In this document: one piece after another, positions 8,750 to 17,148 of the stretch
Numbering within the stretch: position 1 is the stretch's first letter
Layout: the number at the start of each line of letters is the position of its first letter
NCBI GenBank assembly: GCA_937870825.1
Contig: CALMZO010000226.1
Location: 29,560-93,559, forward strand
Length of the DNA stretch: 64,000 nucleotides
Reading direction: 5' to 3'
Source of the DNA: an uncultured Chloroflexota bacterium
Lineage (GTDB): Bacteria; Chloroflexota; Anaerolineae; UBA4142; SHND01
Program-made: the position numbers and the translations under genes
The notes under the pieces: generated by a model
The model's database searches: none
What the model was told of the DNA's origin: nothing
What the model saw: only the letters and a program-made list of their open reading frames with translations

Positions 8750-9235
8750 ATGGCAACCTACTTTATGAACACCAGCGCCCTCGTCAAGCGTTTTCATTAC
8801 GAGGCGGGCAGCAGGTGGGTTCGGACAATTTTTGCCGCCGCAGTGCCAAACGAGAACGAGACGAGACACGTCATCTATGTTTGTGGTTTGAGTATTGTAG
8901 AAGTCCCCGCAGCGTTAGCAATACTAGAACGCACGCGCGAATTGACTCTCGAACTCCGCGATGAGCTCTACCGTACATTTCTCGCAACTCGGCAAACGGA
9001 ATTGATTGTTGTTCCCATTATTGATGCAATTCTCTCCCAAGCAGCGGCTTTAACTCAACGACATCCTCTCAAAGCGTACGACGCTGTTCAATTGGCGAGC
9101 GCGCTTGATTTGCAAAATACTCTGCGCGAATTTGATATAAATTTGGTTTTTGTGGCGAGCGACAACCAACTCTTGCGCGCCGCGCAAGCAGAGGGATTGC
9201 AAGTCGAAAATCCAGAATCATACCCCAATCCATAA
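8750..9235 (+). CDS. PIN-domain protein, VapC-like, first catalytic Asp replaced by Asn
   Basis: 161 residues. The start reads YFMNTSALVKRF, where PIN ribonucleases normally read D-T-S-A-L-V-K-R; here the codon is AAC (Asn). Other conserved acids remain: Glu in SIVEVPAAL, Asp in LKAYDAVQLASAL and Asp in VASDNQLL. VapC toxins cut tRNA or rRNA using three to four acidic residues around a metal ion, so loss of the first one may abolish or weaken cleavage. The gene is coupled to the antitoxin-like gene at 8394. Confidence 0.8.
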   Translation: MATYFMNTSALVKRFHYEAGSRWVRTIFAAAVPNENETRHVIYVCGLSIVEVPAALAILERTRELTLELRDELYRTFLATRQTELIVVPIIDAILSQAAALTQRHPLKAYDAVQLASALDLQNTLREFDINLVFVASDNQLLRAAQAEGLQVENPESYPNP

Positions 9236-9256
9236 TTTACTCAACGAGGAGTCACC

Positions 9257-10450
9257 ATGTCCAATTATCTCGAACGCGCGCAGGAAATGCGCGAACAACT
9301 CGTCGCCACACGGCGCGATTTGCATCAACATCCCGAACTTTATTTTCAAGAAATTCGCACGGCGAAAAAAATTACAGAACATTTGGATACGCTCGGCATC
9401 GAATACGCGACAGGTGTTGCCAAGACCGGCGTCGTCGCGCATTTGGGCGAAGGCGCGCCGGTGATTGCGCTGCGCGCCGATATGGACGCGCTGCCGATTG
9501 AAGAAGCGAACGATGTCGAATACAAATCACAAAATCCCGGCATCATGCACGCCTGCGGACACGACGCGCATGTGACATGCTTGCTCGGTGCGGCGACCAT
9601 GCTCGCGCAAGACTTTGCGGCGGGACGTTTGAAAGGCACGGTACGCTTTTTGTTTCAACCGGCGGAAGAGTGCGAAGACGACGAAGGCAAATCGGGCGGA
9701 CAACGCATGGTAGAAGAAGGCGCGCTCGAAGGCATTGACGCGGTGATTGGAATGCACGTCATCAGTACGCTGCCTGCGAATCAGGTGTTTGTGCGGGAAG
9801 GCGCGTTCATGGCGGCGGTGGACAGCTTCAAGGCAAAAGTGATTGGCCGCGGCGGACACGGCGCGTATCCGCAAGAGGCGCTTGACCCGATTTGGCTCGC
9901 GGCGCAAGTGATTAATGGTATTCATGGCGTTATCTCGCGGCGTCGTCATCCGATGGAGCCGGGCTTGCTAACGGTCGGCGTCATTCACGCGGGCAAAGCG
10001 GGAAACGTAATTCCCGTTGAAGTGGAAATGGAAGGGACGATTCGTTCGTTCTCGCAAGAGACGCGCATGTTGCTGCACCGCGAATTGGAAAATGCGTTTC
10101 GGATCGCGCAAGCGTTCGGCGGCGACTATCATTTGAAAATCGAGTACGGTTATCCCGTCACGGTGAACGACCCCGAAATGGCGCGTTATGTGCGACGCAT
10201 GGCGATTGGGCTGATTGGCGCAGAAAACGTACAAGAGGCGACGATGGAAACGGGCGCGGAAGATTTTTCATTCATGGCGCAAGCCGCGCCCGGCGCGTTC
10301 TTTTATCTCGGCGGCAAAATGGACGAACGCAATCGCTTGCATCACGCGCCCGATTTCGATATTGACGAAAGCATTTTGCCAACGGGCGCGGCATTGATGG
10401 CAGAAGCTGCGCGAAAATATCTGGAAGAAAACGCGGTCAATGACGAATGA
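9257..10450 (+). CDS. M20-family amidohydrolase (hippurate/IAA-amino-acid hydrolase type)
   Basis: 397 residues with an AGGAG site upstream. Metal ligands typical of the family: Cys and His in [10 protein letters not shown] (about 95-104), PAEE near 132, MHV near 163 and the C-terminal HHAPDFDID. The middle (about 185-305) is the dimerisation domain. These zinc/manganese enzymes remove acyl groups from N-acyl amino acids or peptides in the cytoplasm. The stop overlaps the ATG at 10447 of the following frame, so the two genes are close neighbours in transcription. Confidence 0.9.
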   Translation: MSNYLERAQEMREQLVATRRDLHQHPELYFQEIRTAKKITEHLDTLGIEYATGVAKTGVVAHLGEGAPVIALRADMDALPIEEANDVEYKSQNPGIMHACGHDAHVTCLLGAATMLAQDFAAGRLKGTVRFLFQPAEECEDDEGKSGGQRMVEEGALEGIDAVIGMHVISTLPANQVFVREGAFMAAVDSFKAKVIGRGGHGAYPQEALDPIWLAAQVINGIHGVISRRRHPMEPGLLTVGVIHAGKAGNVIPVEVEMEGTIRSFSQETRMLLHRELENAFRIAQAFGGDYHLKIEYGYPVTVNDPEMARYVRRMAIGLIGAENVQEATMETGAEDFSFMAQAAPGAFFYLGGKMDERNRLHHAPDFDIDESILPTGAALMAEAARKYLEENAVNDE

Positions 10451-10476
10451 CCGGCGACGGAGGACGAATGACGAAT
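10442..10476. repeat. Heptamer repeat, GACGAAT units
   Basis: GACGAAT at 10442-10448, 10463-10469 and 10470-10476 with degenerate units between. It spans the end of the M20 gene and the start of the DUF3291-like gene. Confidence 0.55.
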
Positions 10477-10932
10477 TTTCACCTCGCTCAACTCAACATC
10501 GCGCGCATTCTTGCGCCGATGGATTCGCCGACGATGGCGGGCTTTGCCGCGCGCCTCGACGACATTAACGCGTTGGCGGATAGCGCGCCGGGTTTTGTGT
10601 GGCGATTGCAAACCGAAAGCGGCAACGCCACCGAAATCAAAGCATTCAACGACGATTGGCTGCTCGTCAACATGAGCGTTTGGGAATCGGTGGAACAATT
10701 GAAAACATTCACGTACAACACCGCGCACGCAGAGGTGATGCGTCAACGGCGTCAGTGGTTCGAGCCGCATACGGAAATGTACATGGCGCTGTGGTGGATT
10801 CCCGCCGGACATATTCCTTCGCTCGACGAAGCAAAGGAACGCTTGGAACATTTGCGCGCGCATGGGGAAAGTGAATACGCGTTCACGTTCAAAAAAACGT
10901 TTGAGCCACGCACCCAGATTCAGATGCGATAG
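10468..10932 (+). CDS. DUF3291-like protein
   Basis: 154 residues from ATG 10468, preceded by GGAGG at 5-bp spacing; an alternative ATG at 10447 overlaps the upstream stop. The order FHLAQLNIAR, PGFVWRL, MSVWESVEQLKTFTY and WWIPAGHIPSLDEAKERLEHL matches the DUF3291 pattern, a ferredoxin-like fold related to antibiotic-biosynthesis monooxygenases. Function is unknown. The start region (10442-10476) is a heptamer repeat with three copies of GACGAAT, so the N-terminus and its ribosome site are built from repeat DNA. Confidence 0.75.
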   Translation: MTNFHLAQLNIARILAPMDSPTMAGFAARLDDINALADSAPGFVWRLQTESGNATEIKAFNDDWLLVNMSVWESVEQLKTFTYNTAHAEVMRQRRQWFEPHTEMYMALWWIPAGHIPSLDEAKERLEHLRAHGESEYAFTFKKTFEPRTQIQMR

Positions 10933-10952
10933 ACGACAAAGAGAGCAAGAAT

Positions 10953-11243
10953 ATGATTCAGCAAGTAACCACTACCGCCGAATCGCCTGTATCCATCAAA
11001 CCTTTGATTGAAGGCGCGATTCGCGCGCAGCTTCGGCTATTACAGCACGGAGTAAATCGCACGCGTGAACGACTCACTGGCTTTGAGAAACAATATGGCT
11101 TGCCAACAGATGAGTTTGAGCGTCGTTTTCGCGCACGCGAAATTCAGGAAACGCTCGATTACTTGGACTGGTGGATGGAAATAGAAGCGCTCCATTTACT
11201 GCAAGAAAAGATTCTTGCGTTACAAGGGGCGCGGCTTGATTGA
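10953..11243 (+). CDS. Putative antitoxin partner of the TumE-like gene
   Basis: 96 residues, mostly helical and charged; ends LLQEKILALQGARLD. Its stop overlaps the TTG start proposed for the TumE-like frame, which is the tight coupling usual for toxin-antitoxin pairs. The FEKQYGLPTDEFERRF segment followed by a Trp-rich ETLDYLDWWMEIEAL resembles small antitoxins found beside DUF6516 (TumE) toxins. The assignment rests on size, pattern and context. Confidence 0.6.
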   Translation: MIQQVTTTAESPVSIKPLIEGAIRAQLRLLQHGVNRTRERLTGFEKQYGLPTDEFERRFRAREIQETLDYLDWWMEIEALHLLQEKILALQGARLD

Positions 11244-11613
11244 AGAATATTTTCAGACGATTCTTGAGCAGCTTGCCGAGTTGCCTTTTGTGCAATCAAG
11301 TGATTTGAACTTGGACCGCCGTAGCGAAACGGTGGGCTTTGTGCGTGGCGATATTTACTTTGCTGACGATTCGCGATTGCATGTGCGCGAGCTTGTGGAT
11401 ACTCGCGCGACTGGACGGCTCAAATATATTTAGCACTACCAAAGTGCCGATGAGTCAATTGTTTTCCGCTATGATAACGCGCCACATTTTCCCGAATTGG
11501 AGAATTTTCCACATCACAAACATGAAAATCAGGAAGAAAATGTCATTAGCGCCAAAGCACCCACATTGGCAGATGTGCTAAAAGAAATCGAATCCCTTGT
11601 CACAATCGAGTGA
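11236..11613 (+). pseudogene. TumE-like (DUF6516) toxin interrupted by an amber codon
   Basis: Starting at TTG 11236 (overlapping the antitoxin stop), the frame reads MIEEYFQTILEQL, then FVRGDIYFADDSRLHVRELV, the conserved DUF6516 core. At 11431-11433 a TAG falls where the family has a Tyr before HYQ. The same frame then continues with FRYDNAPHFPELENFPHHKH and a helical end, stopping at TGA 11613, the normal family length of about 125 residues. All later conserved residues are intact, so this is a recent nonsense change or, less likely, readthrough. Confidence 0.65.
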
Positions 11614-11617
11614 ATCT

Positions 11618-12205
11618 ATGGACTATCGCAATCGCGACGAAATTTGGAATCTCGTGTGTGAGTACACCGAATCGGAACAACTACGCAAGCATATGCTCGC
11701 CGTCGAAGCCGCAATGAAATTTTACGCGCGCAAATACGGCGAGGACGAAATCTTTTGGGGCAATCTCGGACTCGTTCACGATTTCGATTACGAAAAATTT
11801 CCCGAACGCCATCCGTTCCACGGATTAGAACTGCTTGCCGAAAAGGGGTTCCCCGAAGAATTTTTGTATGCGATTCGCGCGCACGCCGATTACGGCGACC
11901 CGAATGCGCGCCAAGAAAAATATCGCGAACCCGCGCCGCGCGTGCGTTTGGTGGATAAAGTACTGTATGCCGTAGATGAATTGACGGGGCTCATCATCGC
12001 CGTCGCGTACGTCCGTCCTTCAAAAAAATTAGCCGATGTGGATTTGCAAGCCGTCAAGAAAAAGTGGAAAGACAAGGCATTTGCGCGCGGCGCGAAACGC
12101 GAGGACATTGAACGCGGCACGCAAGCACTGGGCGTCCCATTGGACGAACACATTCAAAATGTGTTGACCGCGTTGCAAGAAACGCACGAACAATATGGAC
12201 TTTGA
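11618..12205 (+). CDS. HD-domain phosphohydrolase-like protein
   Basis: 195 residues from ATG 11618. The HD ligands are visible: His in LRKHMLAVEAAM, His-Asp in LGLVHDFDYEKFPERH (about 51-66) and the later His-Ala-Asp in IRAHADYGD with Asp in VRLVDKVLYAVDEL. Proteins of this small HD group are predicted metal-dependent hydrolases of nucleotide or phosphoester substrates. It starts 4 bp after the broken toxin frame and ends inside the left arm of a terminator. Confidence 0.8.
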   Translation: MDYRNRDEIWNLVCEYTESEQLRKHMLAVEAAMKFYARKYGEDEIFWGNLGLVHDFDYEKFPERHPFHGLELLAEKGFPEEFLYAIRAHADYGDPNARQEKYREPAPRVRLVDKVLYAVDELTGLIIAVAYVRPSKKLADVDLQAVKKKWKDKAFARGAKREDIERGTQALGVPLDEHIQNVLTALQETHEQYGL

Positions 12206-12250
12206 GAAATCGAAACCCGTTATCTTGGAGATAACGGGTTTCGATTTCTC
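12204..12250. terminator. Long perfect terminator between convergent genes
   Basis: Two 21-nt arms (GAGAAATCGAAACCCGTTAT and its complement, plus one pair) around a 5-nt loop, with ACCCGT/ACGGGT in the stem. It overlaps the HD-gene stop and ends 2 bp before the convergent membrane-protein stop region. Confidence 0.75.
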
Positions 12251-12251
12251 A

Positions 12252-14270
12252 TTACTGATACGCATTCAACACGCGGTCAACCCACAACCATAACGTTTGC
12301 GCGAACGCGAACGCGCACACCGCGTACGCGGCGAATTGTGTCGCGCGCGATTTTTCCGCGAACCAAGCGAGCAACAATCCCGCGCTCAATGCCAACGCGG
12401 GCGCAGCCCACAAGGTATAGCGCGTGGAAAACGTCGAGCCGATGGTGACAAGCCCAAACAACAATCCCACCACAAGCCACGCGAGCCACACCGCGCGCGC
12501 ACGCGACGAAAAATTTTTCCACGCCAACGGAATCCCCCCAATTCCCGCTACCAGCAAAACCCAGCCCACTTGTTCCCACGTATAACGCAAAACATCGCTT
12601 ACACGTTTCAGTGTAACGCCTTCGCGCGTCCCCGCGCGTCCCGCGCCGAAATCGTCCAAAAATTTTTGCGTTTGCGTGAGCAGCGGCTCTGTAAATTCCG
12701 CATAATAAAGAATCATCGCCAGCCCGATGCCAATGACAAATACAAGAACGAGAGCAATCGTTTCGCGTTTGGCATCTTCATCACGCGCGAGCAATCGAAA
12801 AAGAATCGCTAACGGAAAAAGTGCGAGCAGCGAAAGAAAGACGCCGAGATGCGCGGTGGACGCGAGAAAAAGAAAAAATAGCGCGAGCAAAAAGTTGCGC
12901 GGACGCGCCAACGATTGTGTGAGCAAAATGCAAAACAACAACGTTGCTGCCGTTTGTCCGAAAATGTTGGTGTGATTGCCCCACGAATAAATCCAAAACG
13001 AGACGGGATTGAACGCCAAGAGAAGGGCGGCAAAGAGCGCGGCATCGAATGTTCGATGTTCGGTGTTCGATGTTCGATTCGGCAGAACGGCGCGTGCGGC
13101 AAAATAAAACGCGATAATCGCAATGGCATCAAACAAAACATTTGCAATCAAGAGCAACGCTTCATAGGCAGGCACGAACGAGACGATAGAGTTCATCGCA
13201 GCGAGCGGCGCGAGGGTGATGTACAACGCGGGCGGATACGGGACCACGCGCCGCGCGGCGTCGGGCAATTCAGAGGTGAAAAATAAATTGCCGCGCGCGA
13301 CAAATTCGAGGCGATGCCCGTGAAACGTCAAATCGGACGAATGAAATTGCGGATACCACACCCCCCCCCATTTCAGACCGACGCTCAACAAAACAATCGC
13401 GCACAACAACGCGCGTTGTGTCGCCTCAAGCGAAATCGCAAAATGTTTCGCAATTCGTGGAATGACCCAGCCGAGCGCGATAGATAAAAATCCGAGCGTG
13501 AGCGCGAGCGCAAGAAACGCGGCAGTGTATGTTGCCAGATAAGGACGCCAAAACGCAAAACCAAACGCGAGCAGCAGAGCCAGAAACGCGAACACGCTAT
13601 TCACACCGCGCGCAATGAATCCGATTCCGCGCGCACTCGCATACAAAATGCCGAACGCACTCGCCCAACTCAACACAATCGCAAGCGGCGGCACAACCGG
13701 CATCTGCCCCAAGTCAATCCACATCGCATCATTGCCGATTGTGAGACTGCTGCGCGTCGGCGTCCATTCAATCCAATCAATCGCAATTCCCAAACGCCGC
13801 GTATCGGGATTGTTTGCATCAAAATTTTGCGGAAGAAACGTATCGCTCGAAATGTTCAGGATTGTATTGCCTGTCCAAACATCACCGCCCACATTTCCCG
13901 CTTGCTCATAAATTTCCCAATCGCCAATCAACTCGAACTGGTCAAAGGGCTGCCCGTTCACTTGCAGTTCCACCTGGGCGGTGCGATTCGGACGATAACC
14001 GAACGCGCGCATTTTCAAAATCCACGGCGCGGCAAGTTGCTGCCCTTCCAATTCGACGCGCGCCCTGCCCTGCGTCCAGCGAAAGGTTTGCGTCTGAATC
14101 ACTTCGGGATGAAAAAAACGGCGCAGAAAAAAATCATCCTGCGCGCCGCCGACGTCAATCACGATGCGCGCACGAATTTGATACGCGAGCGCGAGCGCGA
14201 CGAGTGTGAGCAGCGCGATGATGAGCGAATCGCGGAGAATTGGGAAAAAGCGTCGAGTGTTGAGCGACAC
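12252..14270 (-). CDS. Multi-spanning membrane protein, GT-C-like
   Basis: 672 residues from a GTG start at 14270 with no clear ribosome site. One N-terminal membrane segment (about 14-31) is followed by a 150-residue extracytoplasmic beta-rich domain (VELEGQQL, VQLQVNGQPFDQF type strands) and then about 11 hydrophobic segments from residue 195 to the end. The layout resembles Chloroflexota GT-C-type integral glycosyltransferases, but the DxD motif is not certain. A cytoplasmic or extracytoplasmic loop near residue 400 (NRTSNTEHRTFDAAL) is encoded by a heptamer repeat at 13049-13076. A run of 9 C/G lies at 13361-13369. Confidence 0.6.
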   Translation of the reverse strand: MSLNTRRFFPILRDSLIIALLTLVALALAYQIRARIVIDVGGAQDDFFLRRFFHPEVIQTQTFRWTQGRARVELEGQQLAAPWILKMRAFGYRPNRTAQVELQVNGQPFDQFELIGDWEIYEQAGNVGGDVWTGNTILNISSDTFLPQNFDANNPDTRRLGIAIDWIEWTPTRSSLTIGNDAMWIDLGQMPVVPPLAIVLSWASAFGILYASARGIGFIARGVNSVFAFLALLLAFGFAFWRPYLATYTAAFLALALTLGFLSIALGWVIPRIAKHFAISLEATQRALLCAIVLLSVGLKWGGVWYPQFHSSDLTFHGHRLEFVARGNLFFTSELPDAARRVVPYPPALYITLAPLAAMNSIVSFVPAYEALLLIANVLFDAIAIIAFYFAARAVLPNRTSNTEHRTFDAALFAALLLAFNPVSFWIYSWGNHTNIFGQTAATLLFCILLTQSLARPRNFLLALFFLFLASTAHLGVFLSLLALFPLAILFRLLARDEDAKRETIALVLVFVIGIGLAMILYYAEFTEPLLTQTQKFLDDFGAGRAGTREGVTLKRVSDVLRYTWEQVGWVLLVAGIGGIPLAWKNFSSRARAVWLAWLVVGLLFGLVTIGSTFSTRYTLWAAPALALSAGLLLAWFAEKSRATQFAAYAVCAFAFAQTLWLWVDRVLNAYQ
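13049..13076. repeat. Heptamer repeat inside a coding region
   Basis: Four 7-bp units, ATGTTCG, ATGTTCG, GTGTTCG, ATGTTCG, encoding part of a loop of the membrane protein on the minus strand. Confidence 0.65.
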
Positions 14271-14291
14271 GGGAAGGAGGGATAGAGAGTG

Positions 14292-14368
14292 CAGTAATCA
14301 GTGGTCAGTCATCAGAGACGAGAAACGAGAAACGAGAAACGAGAAACGAGAAACGAGAAACGAGAAAC
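14292..14368. repeat. Eleven-unit heptamer repeat between two membrane-protein genes
   Basis: In strict 7-bp register: CAGTAAT, CAGTGGT, CAGTCAT, CAGAGAC, then seven copies of GAGAAAC. It fills most of the gap between the genes at 14270 and 14385. Confidence 0.8.
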
Positions 14369-14384
14369 GATACACTATTTGCCA

Positions 14385-15809
14385 TTAGCGATTTCGTAAT
14401 TTTTCTAGCGCTTTGAAGGGCGCGGTGAATTTATCCAGCGTCATTTCTTGCCAGGTGGGAATCGAACTGATGTGACCGATGCCGTGCAGCCACAAATTGT
14501 ATTGCAATAAAAACAAATTGTTCCAAACAAGGAACGCGCCGAGCGCGAGCAGAATCGCGTTTTGTGAAATACGCGGACGGACAAAATCAATGAACGCCGC
14601 GAGTCCCAACGCGAAAAACGGCATCAGCGAAATGAAACGCCGCGCGCCAAACGCTTCGCCGCCCCACCAATCTACGACGATGCCGTTGGTGTACGTTTGC
14701 AAAATCAAAATCACGAACGCGCACGCGCCGAGCAATTTATTCTTTTGATACAGTGGAACAAATCCGAGCGCCGCGAACAAAAGAAGCGGCGTCCATGTGA
14801 ACAATCCGCGTTTCGTCGAAAACAACACATTCCACATTTCCGGCTGCCAAAAGCCGAGAAAGCCGTAGCCCTGCGGAATCGTGAACGGCGAACCGTACAA
14901 CACATTCCACGCGAGCATTTGCGGTAGAAAAACGACGAACGCGCCCAGCAAAAAACCAAGACCATTGACAAAGGACAAAGGACGAAAGGAGAAACCAGGT
15001 TGGCGTTGGTCATTCGTCGTTCGTCGTCCGTCCGCAATCCACTCCGCGAACGCCAGCAACGCAATGATACTGTCCTGCCATCGCACCAACGCCATCAGTC
15101 CCGCGCTCATGCCCCACACAAACCAATCGCGCCGCATTCTCTTTGCTCCCTCTCCCATTTGGGGGAGAGGGCTGGGGTGAGGGGTGTGCCGCCACCACAA
15201 AAAAACAAACAGCGCGCTCGCAAACATCGAAAGCACATGCGACGCGGACGGCGAAACGCCCATGTAGTACACCACGTTCGTCCCCAGCCAAATGCCGAGA
15301 ATCGCAACGAACGCGGCAAATTTCGAAAACATGCCCGCGGCGACGCGATACATCAACACGATGCCGATGAAACCATACGCGATGCTGGAAAACAAAATCG
15401 GCGCTTCGTACCCATACGAAAACCCATCGCCTGCCTGTCCGAAAATTGTCGCGAGCGCGTGCGTGACCAGAAACACCGGCGACCACAACACGGCGGGTCC
15501 AATCGAAAAGAAATTTCCCGCCATGCCTGTCGGCGTTTTGCGCGAGAGCATCTCTTCTTTTTTGCGCGGGTCATCGGTGTTGAATGCTTGATAGATGGTG
15601 TAATCGTTCGTAAATTCCAGGTCGCCGTCCAACACCGCCGAACGCAAGTACACGTAATAGTAAATCCCGTCGCCGACAATCAAGCGTCCGTACCGTTTCG
15701 GAAGCAAAATAATGGACGCGCCGTACACCAGAACAAACACCAAAAAAATCGCGACAAACAACGGCAGTGGACGCGCAATCAACGCATCTAGCCGCGCTTG
15801 AAGGTTCAT
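14385..15809 (-). CDS. Multi-spanning membrane protein, GT-C/mannosyltransferase-like
   Basis: 474 residues from ATG 15809; an ATG at 15842 is possible but would add heptamer-repeat-encoded residues. About ten hydrophobic segments; a large first extracytoplasmic loop carries an acidic pattern (IVGDGIYYYVYLRSAVLDGD, around residue 40), typical of GT-C enzymes that use lipid-linked sugars. Two loops are abnormal: HTPHPSPLPQMGEGAKRMRR (about 223-242) is encoded by a palindromic dispersed element at 15142-15185, and DGRRTTNDQRQPGFSFRPLS (about 270-290) by heptamer DNA at 14968-15033. Both keep the frame and sit between membrane segments. Confidence 0.6.
   Translation of the reverse strand: MNLQARLDALIARPLPLFVAIFLVFVLVYGASIILLPKRYGRLIVGDGIYYYVYLRSAVLDGDLEFTNDYTIYQAFNTDDPRKKEEMLSRKTPTGMAGNFFSIGPAVLWSPVFLVTHALATIFGQAGDGFSYGYEAPILFSSIAYGFIGIVLMYRVAAGMFSKFAAFVAILGIWLGTNVVYYMGVSPSASHVLSMFASALFVFLWWRHTPHPSPLPQMGEGAKRMRRDWFVWGMSAGLMALVRWQDSIIALLAFAEWIADGRRTTNDQRQPGFSFRPLSFVNGLGFLLGAFVVFLPQMLAWNVLYGSPFTIPQGYGFLGFWQPEMWNVLFSTKRGLFTWTPLLLFAALGFVPLYQKNKLLGACAFVILILQTYTNGIVVDWWGGEAFGARRFISLMPFFALGLAAFIDFVRPRISQNAILLALGAFLVWNNLFLLQYNLWLHGIGHISSIPTWQEMTLDKFTAPFKALEKLRNR
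14968..15033. repeat. Heptamer repeat pair inside a coding region
   Basis: ACAAAGG twice at 14968-14981 and TTCGTCG twice at 15013-15026, each followed by one degenerate unit. The frame of the minus-strand gene stays open through both. Confidence 0.5.
15142..15185. repeat. Palindromic dispersed element (CCCTCTCC...GGAGAGGG) inside a gene
   Basis: CCCTCTCCCA / TGGGGGAGAGGG palindrome followed by CTGGGGTGAGGGGTG. A related copy, CCTCACCCCTAACCCTCTCC with GGAGAGGGG, lies between genes at 44783-44820. Elements of this type are seen in many bacterial genomes. Confidence 0.65.
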
Positions 15810-15816
15810 GGAAAAT

Positions 15817-15837
15817 GGCGAAGGGCGAGCCGCGATT
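15817..15837. repeat. Heptamer repeat, NGCGANN type
   Basis: GGCGAAG, GGCGAGC, CGCGATT in register, just upstream of the start at 15809. Same unit family as 4655-4682. Confidence 0.5.
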
Positions 15838-15853
15838 TGCATTCTTTATGGTG

Positions 15854-15927
15854 TGTCATTCCGAACGTAGTGAGGAATCTCGACTCTGAACGCCGAGATT
15901 TCTCGCTTCGCTCGAAAGGACAGATGG
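15854..15927. repeat. Dispersed inverted-repeat element forming a gene's 3' end
   Basis: GTCATTCCGAACGTAGTGAG, then GAATCTCG...CGAGATTTC and CGCTTCGCTCGAAAGGAC. The arms pair imperfectly. This is the widely seen bacterial 'VIPNVVRNL / LSSEARNL' type of interspersed element. It encodes the last 20 or so residues of the minus-strand glycosyltransferase. Confidence 0.65.
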
Positions 15928-17118
15928 TTCACAAAGTTCCTGCACCACGTTCAAAAACTCGCGCGCGCCGCGTTCCCACGAATACATCGCCGCGACGCGC
16001 TGTATCCCCGCCGCGCCGAACGCCACACGCTGCGCGCTGTTTTGCGCCAACGCGTAGGCGGCAGCAGAAATCGCGTCGGGCGACGCCTCCACCAAAAATC
16101 CGGTCACGCCATCCGCAATAATTTCACGCGGTCCCCCTTGATTCACCGCGACCACCGGCAAACCTGCCGCGCTCGCTTCCAACACGCTCAAACCGAACGA
16201 TTCATTTTTGCAGGTGTGAACGTACACATCGCTCGCGCCATAGAACGCGGGTAGTTGTTCATCGGGCACGAATCCCGTAAAACGCACAACATGGCTGATG
16301 CTTAATTCGCGCGCGAGGGTTTGCAGCGCGTCGTCTTCGGGACCCGCGCCGACGACGAGCGCGGCGGAATTTTTTTCGCGCGCGTGAAATTGCGCGAACG
16401 CGCGGAGAAATACATCAATCCGTTTGCGCGGATGCAAAAAGTTGACGGTGAGCCAAACGAACTTGGCATCCAGCGTGTATTGTGCGCGGACGCGTTGTGC
16501 GTCCGCGGGCGTGGGGGCGGGAAAATCTGCGCCGTGTGTGATGACGGTTGCGTCGCGGCCGTACGCCGCGCGCAAACGTTCCGCGCCAAATTGACTGTTG
16601 GCAAGCAGCGCATCCGCGCGGCGCACCATCGCGCGGTCTAACATTTTGTACAGAAAAAAAAATGGACGCGCGACGATTCCACTCATGCCCATGCGCGTTG
16701 TCACCGCGTCCGCGTCGTCATAGATAAAACGCGGCGGCTCGTAACAAAAATACAGTTTGGGCGCGCGCAATTTTTTTTGAACCGAACTGTACGCGAGCGC
16801 GGGCAAACTCGGCGCACCGAAAAAGGTGATTGCCTCTGCGTCGTCGCGAATCAATTTCAACAAGCGCAGCGAGTGCAGGTATTCAAACGGCGCGTTGAGA
16901 TAGTGATTGCGGCGATTTGCCGCATGAAAAATTTCCAGACGGTCATGGGTCTGTACGAGTTGGACGCGCGGGTCGAGCGCGGGCGCGCAACTCGCATCAA
17001 AATAATGCGTCAAAAGTGTTACGGGTGTGCCGAGTTGTGTGACGTAACTGGCGAGGCGGAGGATGAGACGTTCTGCGCCGGATAATTTGCGTAGGCGAGG
17101 ATATACAAAATAAATCAT
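15856..17118 (-). CDS. Glycosyltransferase family 4 with repeat-derived C-terminus
   Basis: 420 residues. Starts FVYPRLRKLSGAERLILRLA (the acceptor-side glycine motif), and the donor domain holds VNFLHPRKRIDVFLRAF (about 205), GFVPDEQLPAFYGASDVYVH (about 290) and ESFGLSVLEASAAGLPVVAV, the E-x7-E nucleotide-sugar motif. It probably adds a hexose to a lipid carrier or surface glycan, like its membrane-protein neighbours. The final stretch LSSEARNLGVQSRDSSLRSE comes from the dispersed element at 15854-15927 rather than from the enzyme family. Confidence 0.85.
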   Translation of the reverse strand: MIYFVYPRLRKLSGAERLILRLASYVTQLGTPVTLLTHYFDASCAPALDPRVQLVQTHDRLEIFHAANRRNHYLNAPFEYLHSLRLLKLIRDDAEAITFFGAPSLPALAYSSVQKKLRAPKLYFCYEPPRFIYDDADAVTTRMGMSGIVARPFFFLYKMLDRAMVRRADALLANSQFGAERLRAAYGRDATVITHGADFPAPTPADAQRVRAQYTLDAKFVWLTVNFLHPRKRIDVFLRAFAQFHAREKNSAALVVGAGPEDDALQTLARELSISHVVRFTGFVPDEQLPAFYGASDVYVHTCKNESFGLSVLEASAAGLPVVAVNQGGPREIIADGVTGFLVEASPDAISAAAYALAQNSAQRVAFGAAGIQRVAAMYSWERGAREFLNVVQELCEPSVLSSEARNLGVQSRDSSLRSE

Positions 17119-17148
17119 TGCGAATCGAACAAGCTGTCCGATGCGCCA

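Noticed and set aside
14320..14368. Short regular repeats as a possible CRISPR array
   Set aside because: Units are 7 bp without spacers; no cas genes in the window.
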